Source: Elusimicrobiales bacterium (GTDB lineage Bacteria; Elusimicrobiota; Elusimicrobia; Elusimicrobiales; UBA9959). Taken from it: DNA of 32,677 nt. Position 1 is the stretch's first letter. Every line of letters begins with the position of its first letter. The notes under the pieces were generated by a model. The model ran no database searches. It was given only the letters and a program-made list of their open reading frames with translations, and had not been told where the DNA came from. This document shows, piece after piece, positions 16,066-23,126 of the stretch. The stretch lies in NCBI GenBank assembly GCA_026416895.1, contig JAOAEH010000028.1, positions 1 through 32,677 of the forward strand, read 5' to 3'. The translations under genes were made by a program, and so were the position numbers.

Positions 16066-16452
16066 ATGGAAAAAAATAAAAAGGTTCTTGTTGTAGATGA
16101 TAATCCTGTAATGATTGAAATAGTAAAAATGGCATTGGAGGGAGATTTTATTGTTATTTCTGCTTCTGATGGGAAGGAAGGGATTGAAATGGCAAAATCT
16201 CAAAAACCTGATGTAATAATAATGGATGTTATGATGCCAAATATATCTGGGATTGAAATGCTAAGACTTTTACTATCAGATGATGATACAAAAAATATCC
16301 CAGTAATAGTTTTTACTGCTAGCCATTTTGATCCATCTACTGAGATGATCTTTATGGTTGAGAAAAATGTTAAAGCTTTTTTAAGAAAGCCGTGTACAGT
16401 TGATACATTAAAAAAGGAAGTCTTTTCCGCAATAGAATCTTCTCATAAATAA
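16066..16452 (+). CDS. Single-domain response regulator (receiver only), second of tandem pair
   Basis: A 128-aa receiver with a complete phosphorylation site: D11/D12, D54 (IIMDVMMPN), T84 (FTAS) and K108-P109. It is more canonical than its upstream paralogue and lacks an output domain. The two genes are separated by 3 bases. Possible roles are as a phosphate sink, diffusible output to a protein partner, or motility control; the sequence does not choose among these. Confidence 0.92.
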   Translation: MEKNKKVLVVDDNPVMIEIVKMALEGDFIVISASDGKEGIEMAKSQKPDVIIMDVMMPNISGIEMLRLLLSDDDTKNIPVIVFTASHFDPSTEMIFMVEKNVKAFLRKPCTVDTLKKEVFSAIESSHK

Positions 16453-16487
16453 TAAATCTTTTTGAAAAAAATCAGTAATTAAATATT

Positions 16488-16496
16488 TGATATAAT
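16488..16496 (+). promoter_or_regulatory. Extended -10 promoter of ileS
   Basis: TGATATAAT at 16488-16496 repeats exactly the element upstream of 13358. An A-rich block (16466-16471) lies upstream and AAGGAG at 16507-16512, 5 bases before the ileS ATG. The leader would be only about 15 bases, too short for a T-box or other tRNA-sensing riboswitch. Confidence 0.45.
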
Positions 16497-16517
16497 TTAA
16501 TTCTATAAGGAGTACTT

Positions 16518-19307
16518 ATGGATAAGACAGAAAATAAATCTTTTTCTCACACTGTTTTTCTTCCAAAAACATCATTTTCTATGAAGGCAAATCTTGTTCA
16601 AAAGGAACCTCAGATTTTGAAATTTTGGCAAGAAAATTTTATTTATAGTAAAATGCTTAAAAAAAGAGAAAACTCTAAAGTTTTTTATCTTCATGATGGC
16701 CCTCCCTACGCTAACGGACATATTCATATAGGACATGCATTGAATAAAATTCTTAAAGATTTTGTAGTTAAATCTTATTCTATTTTGGGTTATAAAACTC
16801 CTTTTATTCCTGGTTGGGATTGTCATGGATTGCCAATAGAACAACAGCTTTTAAAGGAATTGAAGATATCTAAAAAAAATATTAATGATGTTTCGCTATT
16901 TAGAAAAAAAGCAAAAGATTTTGCTTTAAAATTTATAAATATACAAAGAGAAGAATTTAAAAGACTTGGGGTTTTTGGTGATTGGGATAGTCCATATATT
17001 ACGATGTCAAATCAGTATGAAGCTACAATAGTAAGAGCTTTTTTGGAATTGTTGGAAAAAGGATATATTGAGCGTGATAAAAAAACTATATATTGGTGTC
17101 CAATTTGTGAAACTGCTTTGGCAGATGCTGAAGTGGAGTATAAGGATAAAATTTCCCCATCTATATATGTAAAATTTAAAGTTTTATATTCAAAATTTAA
17201 TATTTCAAATTTATATCTTGTAGTATGGACTACGACGCCTTGGACGTTGCCGTCAAATATAGCAGTTGCTTTAAAAGAAGATGAATTTTATTCAATTATT
17301 AAAGTAGATAGACTATGTGAAGAATATCTTATTATAGCAACAAAATTAATTGAGGATTTTTCAAAAAATATAGATTATAGTTTCAAAGAAATAAAGAGAA
17401 TAAAAGGTTTGGATTTTGCAGATTTAGTATATGAAGCTCCATTAATTGAACTTTTAGATGAGTCACATAAATATCCAAGAAAAGTTATTTTTACCGATTT
17501 TGTAGAAATGTCAAGTGGGACTGGTATAGTTCATATAGCACCAGGTCATGGAGAAGAGGATTATCTCGCTTCTAGAAAGTGGAATCTTGAAGTTTTTTGT
17601 CCAGTTGATGAAGCTGGAAAGTTTACAAATGAAATTAAGGATCTTAACGGTAAATTTGTGTTTGAAGCAAACGAAGTTATTATTGAGATGTTAAAGAAAA
17701 AAAATATACTTATAAACTCATCTTCTATTTCACACAGTTATCCTCATTGTTGGAGGTGTAAGCAACCGATTATATTTAGAGCTACGAAACAATGGTTTCT
17801 AAAAATAGATAAAGGTAATTTGAGGGAAAAGCTTATTCAAGAGTGCAATAAAGTTAATTGGATACCATCTCAAGGATATGAAAGAATTACATCTATGATA
17901 AGAGTAAGGCCTGATTGGTGTTTGTCTAGACAGAGATATTGGGGAACACCTATAATTGCTTTTTGGTGTAGAAGATGTGGAAAACTTTTTGATGATTTTA
18001 AAGTTTTATATGCTATTTCTGATAGGATTGCTAAAGAAGGTAGCGATTTTTGGTTTACGGAAACTTCTTCTCAGATTCTTAAAAATTGTCAATGTGAGTG
18101 TGGAAGTAATGATTTTGAAAAAGAAAAAGATATACTTGATGTATGGTTAGATTCTGGAATATCATGGTATGCTGTTTGTAGGAATGTATCAAATGTCTAT
18201 CCAGTAGATCTTTATTTAGAAGGTTCTGATCAACATAGGGGATGGTTTCAGACCTCTCTCATTCCCTCAGTTGCTTTAAATTCAAAAGCACCATATAGGA
18301 CAGTTCTTACTCATGGTTTTGTCCTTGATGAGGATGGAAGGGCTATGCATAAATCATTGGGGAATGTTGTTTCTCCAAATGAGGTTATATCAAAATATGG
18401 TGCAGAGATACTTAGAATGTGGGTTGCTTTAAGTGATTGGAGAGAAGATGTTAGAATATCTGATTCATTACTTTCTGTTCCTATAGATTTATATAGAAAG
18501 ATAAGGAATACTTTTAGGTATTTAATTGGTAGTCTTTCAGATTTTTCCACATCTAAGAAAATAGAAATAGAAAATATGACAGATATTGATAAGTATATAC
18601 TATCTAGATTAACAGATACTGTTGAAGGTATAAAATTAGATTGGCAAAAATATGATTACAAAACTGCAACAAAGAGAATTGTAGATTTCTGTATAATTGA
18701 TCTTTCTTCTTTTTATCTTGATGTTTTAAAAGATAGACTTTATACTTTTCCCCTTAATTCTAAAGAAAGAAGATCTTCTCAAACAGCAATATATGAGATT
18801 TTGAAAGTTTTAAGTGTAGTTTCTGCTCCTATTATATCTTTTACTTGTGAGGAAGTTTGGCAAGTATTTAGAAATGAGGTTGATCCTTCTTTATCAGAAA
18901 GTGTTTTTCTTAATAATTTAGATGATGTTTATAAACCATATAAAAATGTAGAAATAGTTGAGAAATACAATAATATACTTAAAATAAGAGAAAATATATT
19001 AAAAGAGATTGAACTAGTTAGAAAAAGAGGTGAAATAGGTTCTTCTTTAGAATGCAAGATAGTAATAGAAGCTGATGGTGATTTATATTCCTTTATAAAA
19101 TCAAATATTTCTGAAATAACAATGGCATGCATAGTTTCTCAAATAGAAGTTGTTAAAGGTGATTTTAAGATAATGGTTAGGAAGGCGGACGGTAAAAAAT
19201 GTCCTAGATGTTGGCAATGGAGAACTGATATAGGTAAAGATGAGAATTATCCTCAGTTATGTTTAAAGTGTGCAGATGCTATTAAAGAAAATGCTAAATA
19301 TTTTTAA
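16518..19307 (+). CDS. ileS: Isoleucyl-tRNA synthetase
   Basis: Charges tRNA-Ile with isoleucine. The 929-aa protein has the class I catalytic core with HIGH (in GHIHIGHALNK) and WTTTPWTLPSN at the start of the CP1 editing domain. The editing site includes a GTGIVHIAPGHGEEDY segment, and WLDSGISW and EGSDQHRGWFQ follow. The second signature reads AMHKS (609-613) rather than KMSKS, within GRAMHKSLGNVVSP; the key Lys/Ser are kept. The anticodon-binding domain follows. The C-terminus carries a zinc site CPRC...CLKC, the mark of the bacterial type 1 enzyme. A strong ribosome binding site precedes the ATG. Its end overlaps lspA by 17 bases, the common ileS-lspA arrangement. Confidence 0.98.
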   Translation: MDKTENKSFSHTVFLPKTSFSMKANLVQKEPQILKFWQENFIYSKMLKKRENSKVFYLHDGPPYANGHIHIGHALNKILKDFVVKSYSILGYKTPFIPGWDCHGLPIEQQLLKELKISKKNINDVSLFRKKAKDFALKFINIQREEFKRLGVFGDWDSPYITMSNQYEATIVRAFLELLEKGYIERDKKTIYWCPICETALADAEVEYKDKISPSIYVKFKVLYSKFNISNLYLVVWTTTPWTLPSNIAVALKEDEFYSIIKVDRLCEEYLIIATKLIEDFSKNIDYSFKEIKRIKGLDFADLVYEAPLIELLDESHKYPRKVIFTDFVEMSSGTGIVHIAPGHGEEDYLASRKWNLEVFCPVDEAGKFTNEIKDLNGKFVFEANEVIIEMLKKKNILINSSSISHSYPHCWRCKQPIIFRATKQWFLKIDKGNLREKLIQECNKVNWIPSQGYERITSMIRVRPDWCLSRQRYWGTPIIAFWCRRCGKLFDDFKVLYAISDRIAKEGSDFWFTETSSQILKNCQCECGSNDFEKEKDILDVWLDSGISWYAVCRNVSNVYPVDLYLEGSDQHRGWFQTSLIPSVALNSKAPYRTVLTHGFVLDEDGRAMHKSLGNVVSPNEVISKYGAEILRMWVALSDWREDVRISDSLLSVPIDLYRKIRNTFRYLIGSLSDFSTSKKIEIENMTDIDKYILSRLTDTVEGIKLDWQKYDYKTATKRIVDFCIIDLSSFYLDVLKDRLYTFPLNSKERRSSQTAIYEILKVLSVVSAPIISFTCEEVWQVFRNEVDPSLSESVFLNNLDDVYKPYKNVEIVEKYNNILKIRENILKEIELVRKRGEIGSSLECKIVIEADGDLYSFIKSNISEITMACIVSQIEVVKGDFKIMVRKADGKKCPRCWQWRTDIGKDENYPQLCLKCADAIKENAKYF

Positions 19308-19764
19308 TGATAGAAGATTATTAGGAACCTTAATTGTTGTGTTTGTCTTTTTAATTGATGTTATCTCGAAAAATTATGTTATTAAAAATCCATCATTGTG
19401 GTTTAAATCATACCTTTGTAATTTTATAAATATTCATATTATTGAAAATACTGGAGTTGCTTTTGGTATGTTTAAGGGGCATAATGATTTTTTTATAGTT
19501 TTTAATAGTATAATTCTTTTGTTTCTTTTTTATTTTAAAAGAAATATAAGATCTAATATTTCTTTTTATGGTATTCATTTTATAATAGGGGGAGCTATAG
19601 GAAACATTTTTGATAGAATAAAATATGGATTTGTTATTGATTTTATAGATTTAAGATTTTTTCCTGCAATTTTTAATTTTGCTGACTTTTTTATTACGGT
19701 AGGTATTTTTATGCTTGTAGTGGATGAGTTTTTTTTAAAAAAGGGAGGTTTAGGTGAAAAATAA
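19291..19764 (+). CDS. lspA: Lipoprotein signal peptidase (signal peptidase II)
   Basis: Removes signal peptides from diacylglyceryl-modified prolipoproteins in the inner membrane. The ATG at 19291 gives 157 aa, the normal size, with four membrane helices. The aspartyl protease signatures are present: NTGVAFGMF (53-61), GNIFDR (104-109), VIDFID with catalytic D117, and FNFADF with catalytic D132. It overlaps ileS and its stop overlaps the GTG start proposed for the next gene, itself a lipoprotein precursor, so enzyme and a likely substrate are neighbours. An earlier in-frame ATG at 19270 would add seven residues and is less likely. Confidence 0.96.
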   Translation: MLNIFNDRRLLGTLIVVFVFLIDVISKNYVIKNPSLWFKSYLCNFINIHIIENTGVAFGMFKGHNDFFIVFNSIILLFLFYFKRNIRSNISFYGIHFIIGGAIGNIFDRIKYGFVIDFIDLRFFPAIFNFADFFITVGIFMLVVDEFFLKKGGLGEK

Positions 19765-19784
19765 GTTTTTTTATTTATTTTTTT
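19754..19784 (+). other. Frameshifted lipoprotein signal peptide with two T7 tracts
   Basis: GGGAGG (19743-19748) lies 5 bases before GTG at 19754, an ideal initiation site. The GTG frame reads MKNKFFYLFF and then leaves the TPR frame; it closes after about 45 codons. The TPR frame downstream reads LLSCSQST, a perfect lipobox with the acceptor Cys. One additional T in either T7 run (19766-19772 or 19778-19784) would join the two halves into a normal lipoprotein signal peptide. No comparable start exists in the TPR frame, where only TTG 19783 is available after the lspA stop codon. Confidence 0.65.
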
Positions 19785-20679
19785 GCTTTCTTGTTCTCAG
19801 TCTACGGAATATTATCTTAAAAGGGGAAATTCATTTTTTATTGCAGGAGATTATTATAAAGCAATTAATATTTATACTACAGCTATATTAAAAGATCCAA
19901 CTTATGCAGATGCTTATTTTTATAGGGCTATGGCTTATGAAAGGATAAGCGATAAAACAAAAGCAATTGACGATTATATAAAGACAATTACATATAACCC
20001 CACCTATATTGCTGCTTATAATAATCTCGCATCTATTTATATAGAGTCTTCTTTATATGATAAAGCTCTCTATTATATAGAAAAGTCTCTTGAAATTAAC
20101 TCGTCTTATAGGTATGCTTATTATAATAGAGGTTTAGTATATTATTTTACTAAAAAATATTTAGATGCTATTAAAGATTTTACAAAAGCAATTGAATTAT
20201 CAGAAAAAAAGATGTATATTGCCTATTATTATAGAGCATTATCGTATTTAAAGCTTTCAATGCCGCTTGAAGCTATAAAGGATATAAACTATCTTATAGA
20301 AAAAGGAAATGAAAGTGATGTAATTTATTACACATTGGCAAAAATATTTTATAATACTAATAACTTTAATTCTGCAATAGAGAATATAAATAAAGCTATA
20401 AATATAAAAGAGGATGCTAATTATTATTATCTCAGAGCTAAAATAAATGAAAAGCTTAATGAAATTATTCAAGCGATTGATGATATAAATAAAGCAATAA
20501 AACTTTCAAATTTTTCAAGGGTTAATTACTTTTATTATGCTGCTGATTTATATCTAAAATTAAAAGAATATGCTAATGCTAAAAGATATTGTGATATGGC
20601 TTTAGAAATTGAACCTTCTTCTAAAGGGGAATATGAAATAAGAATTTCAGCTATTAAAAGCAAAACCAAAGTTAAATAA
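19783..20679 (+). CDS. TPR-repeat lipoprotein (N-terminus probably frameshifted)
   Basis: A 298-aa open frame with seven or eight tetratricopeptide repeats (about 8-290). They are recognisable by recurring A-Y-x-x-R/L-A or Y-N-x-A/G-x-x-Y followed by A-I-x-D/Y, for example YADAYFYRAMAYERI and YIAAYNNLASIYI. TPR solenoids mediate protein-protein contacts. The first residues, LLSCSQST, form a lipobox, so the mature protein would be a lipid-anchored periplasmic or outer-membrane scaffold. The annotated start at TTG 19783 is poor: it has no ribosome binding site and would leave only a fragment of signal peptide. The real start is probably GTG 19754 with a +1 T correction. The 3' end abuts the GT-C-like gene. 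Confidence 0.85.
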   Translation: MLSCSQSTEYYLKRGNSFFIAGDYYKAINIYTTAILKDPTYADAYFYRAMAYERISDKTKAIDDYIKTITYNPTYIAAYNNLASIYIESSLYDKALYYIEKSLEINSSYRYAYYNRGLVYYFTKKYLDAIKDFTKAIELSEKKMYIAYYYRALSYLKLSMPLEAIKDINYLIEKGNESDVIYYTLAKIFYNTNNFNSAIENINKAINIKEDANYYYLRAKINEKLNEIIQAIDDINKAIKLSNFSRVNYFYYAADLYLKLKEYANAKRYCDMALEIEPSSKGEYEIRISAIKSKTKVK

Positions 20680-20681
20680 AA

Positions 20682-22685
20682 ATGAGTTTAAAAGAAAAAA
20701 TTTTTTCGACAAGAATTGCTATTGAAAAAATTCTGTTTGAAAAAGAAGTAATTTCAGAAAGAAAACTTCAAAAAAAATATTATTATTATCTTTTTTTTGT
20801 TTTTTTTGTTTATTTTTTTGTAAATCTTTTGTATTTTTATTTCAATAGTAACATAATTAGTTATAAGATTTCAAATTTTAACTTTTCTAAGCTTACTTTA
20901 AGTGAGATTTTATTTCATAGTGATTATTTTACTTCTTCTTTTGAAATGCCTTTTTATGCTTTAGTTTTAAAATTAGTTTCTTTAGTGTTTAAACTAAATA
21001 GCTGGACTATTTTTATAATAAATATTTTTGCAAGCATGTTTGGTCTTTTAGGATATTATTTACTTATAGCAAAAACAAGAAATGAGCAGGCAGGATTGAT
21101 TGGTGTTATTGCACTTATTTCTACTCCTTTTTTTATTAATCTTACAAGACAACTATCAAGTAATATATTTTCTTTTGTCTTTTTAGTTTGGAGTTATTAT
21201 TATTATGTTCGTATTAAAACTCAAGTTCAACATAATTCTATTCCATATTTTGTTATTTTTTATTCTCTTGGTTTATTGTCAGATAAGTTTTTTATTTTAT
21301 ATACTCTTCCTTCTTTTTCGTTTATAAGTTTTTTGTTTAATACTGTATATTCAAGCTATATACTTTTAATATTTATTCCTTCTTTTATTATTTCGATTAT
21401 TTTTTATATTAGATTCTTAATTTTGTTTTTAATTAAATATTCTTTTAGTACTGATTTTGTATTAAGATATTTTAATTTTAAAGAGATTTTTCATTTGTAT
21501 TTTAATTATTTTGGTTTGATCCCATTTTTTATTATTTTTCCTTTTTTTATATGGATGATTTTTTCTGTATATAATCCATATATTTGTAAAAAGGAAATAT
21601 TTAAATGGTTTTTTTATCCTCTATTAATTTTTTTTATTGTTTCAATATCTCCTGAAGTTATTGGTTTTACAATTCCAGCAATAGTAATTGGTTTTTCCGT
21701 TATGAGTTTTAGTGCTATAAGAAAGAAATTAGGTTACTTTTTCATGATTTTATTTATTTTGTCTTTTATAAAGGCTTCGCCTTTAGATATTAGAGGATAT
21801 AAATTGTGGGGTGTGATTGATGGTTTTGATGAACATAAAATAGTTAGGCATATTATGTATGCTATTTCTAATGAAGATAATTTAAAAAAAGGTGAAGTTT
21901 ATGTAGCAGTAAAGTTTCATAAAAAAAATATAAATTCTCATTCTTTTGAAGCTTTAAAAGAAAAATATATGCTTAAAAATTTGAAATTTAGAGATTTTGC
22001 TGAAGAGTTTTTGCCTTTTTCATGTTATTTAATTACTGATAAAAAAACAGATGGACTTGAAAGTTTTAATGAAGTTTTTTTTTATAAGGGAGTTTATTTA
22101 CTGAAAAATCCTTTTTGTTTTTATAAGTTTAGTGGGGAATCTTATTTTATACCAAAGATTAAAATTTCGAATATGGAAATTTCTGATATAAATTTTAAAG
22201 TTATTAATAATTTTTCTACAGATGGTGTTAAAGATTTATATGTTGATATTGGTTATTTGGGATATAATGGGATTGATTTTTATGGTATTAAAGGTATATT
22301 TAAAGATGCTATTGTTAATAGCGATAATAAATATTTTATTTCTAATTTTTCAACTTTTGAAATAAAAAGTGTAATAATAAATCAATATTCAATTGAATCA
22401 GTTTTGGAGTCTAAGAAAAAAACTGATATTGAGGTAGTATTTATGAAAAACATTATTAAATTTTTAAAAAATTTTGGTTTTTTTGATTTCGTTATATCTC
22501 TTTCTCCAGAAATTAAAGATAATACTATTTATTTTAGAGCTCTTAATATAAAAATAGGTGATATCAAGTTGGGGGCTTTTTTTTCTGATTTTTTTGTTTT
22601 TAAATTATCATTTGAAAAACTTAATTTTCCTTTAAAGTTTTCAAAAATTTATATTGGGAATGAACTTATTAAATTATCATCATGA
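20682..22685 (+). CDS. GT-C-like polytopic membrane protein with C-terminal soluble domain
   Basis: A 667-aa protein. Residues 1-29 are cytoplasmic and charged, about nine or ten membrane helices span 30-370, and the last 290 residues are a predominantly beta soluble domain. The first extracytoplasmic loop ends in SSFEMPFYALVLKLVSLVFK. That stretch aligns in form with the HPPLYY-LLK-W motif of PMT_2/ArnT-type glycosyltransferases, and LIGVIALISTPFFINLTRQ matches the next helix pair. These enzymes move sugars from polyprenyl phosphates in the periplasm. The canonical acidic pair in loop 1 is not clear (only HSDYF and the Glu of FEMP), so activity is uncertain. The start is 2 bases after the TPR gene. 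Its stop overlaps the next ATG (ATGA). Confidence 0.65.
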   Translation: MSLKEKIFSTRIAIEKILFEKEVISERKLQKKYYYYLFFVFFVYFFVNLLYFYFNSNIISYKISNFNFSKLTLSEILFHSDYFTSSFEMPFYALVLKLVSLVFKLNSWTIFIINIFASMFGLLGYYLLIAKTRNEQAGLIGVIALISTPFFINLTRQLSSNIFSFVFLVWSYYYYVRIKTQVQHNSIPYFVIFYSLGLLSDKFFILYTLPSFSFISFLFNTVYSSYILLIFIPSFIISIIFYIRFLILFLIKYSFSTDFVLRYFNFKEIFHLYFNYFGLIPFFIIFPFFIWMIFSVYNPYICKKEIFKWFFYPLLIFFIVSISPEVIGFTIPAIVIGFSVMSFSAIRKKLGYFFMILFILSFIKASPLDIRGYKLWGVIDGFDEHKIVRHIMYAISNEDNLKKGEVYVAVKFHKKNINSHSFEALKEKYMLKNLKFRDFAEEFLPFSCYLITDKKTDGLESFNEVFFYKGVYLLKNPFCFYKFSGESYFIPKIKISNMEISDINFKVINNFSTDGVKDLYVDIGYLGYNGIDFYGIKGIFKDAIVNSDNKYFISNFSTFEIKSVIINQYSIESVLESKKKTDIEVVFMKNIIKFLKNFGFFDFVISLSPEIKDNTIYFRALNIKIGDIKLGAFFSDFFVFKLSFEKLNFPLKFSKIYIGNELIKLSS

Positions 22686-22933
22686 AAATTTTTTATGGGT
22701 TTTATTTATTTATTTGTAATTTTTATGAAATAAAAAATTATAGCCGAAACATTTATTTTACTGAGTATAAGCATAGTTATTGTTCATTACATTTTTGTTT
22801 TTATTCTAATGAAACTATTCCTTTAAGAAAATTTACAGGTAAGGCAGAAGAAATTTGTTATTACTTTGTTTCAAATTATAAATTTTCTCTATTAAACTAT
22901 CCATATATAGGAAATAATTCTAATTATGTTTAA
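22682..22933 (+). CDS. Small unknown protein, aromatic- and cysteine-rich
   Basis: An 83-aa product with 15 or so tyrosines and phenylalanines in a short chain and four cysteines (around residues 12, 34, 39 and 59), including a CSLHFC pair. I recognise no family. The ATGA overlap with the gene upstream and an 8-base overlap with the gene downstream argue that it is translated rather than chance. There is no clear membrane helix beyond a marginal N-terminal one. It lies in the same transcript as the degenerate P-type ATPase; a link to metal or redox biology is only suggested by the Cys content. Confidence 0.5.
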   Translation: MKIFYGFYLFICNFYEIKNYSRNIYFTEYKHSYCSLHFCFYSNETIPLRKFTGKAEEICYYFVSNYKFSLLNYPYIGNNSNYV

Positions 22934-23111
22934 TTTAAGTTCTGAGATGATTTTAGGTAATAATCTGTCGTACCTAGATAATCTTGTTTTATTAGTTTAT
23001 TTTATTATAGCTTATGAGAGTTTTTCACTTTTTGTTAGAGATTTGTTTAAAACTGGTGAACTTAAATTATCTTCATTAAATTATTTGGAAGGGATGTTTT
23101 TTAAAATGTGA
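22926..23111 (+). CDS. Small single-helix membrane protein
   Basis: A 61-aa protein with one predicted membrane helix (about 18-38, LDNLVLLVYFIIAYESFSLF) and a basic/polar C-terminal tail. The start overlaps the previous stop; AGGAAA about 12 bases upstream is a weak ribosome binding site. No family recognised. It precedes the degenerate P-type ATPase by 15 bases, a layout reminiscent of small accessory subunits encoded beside transport ATPases, which is inference from position only. Confidence 0.5.
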   Translation: MFNLSSEMILGNNLSYLDNLVLLVYFIIAYESFSLFVRDLFKTGELKLSSLNYLEGMFFKM

Positions 23112-23126
23112 AAAGTTGTTAAAATA

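Noticed and set aside
16453..16517. T-box or tRNA-sensing riboswitch upstream of ileS
   Set aside because: The whole intergenic region is 65 bases and the predicted leader about 15 bases, too short for a T-box.
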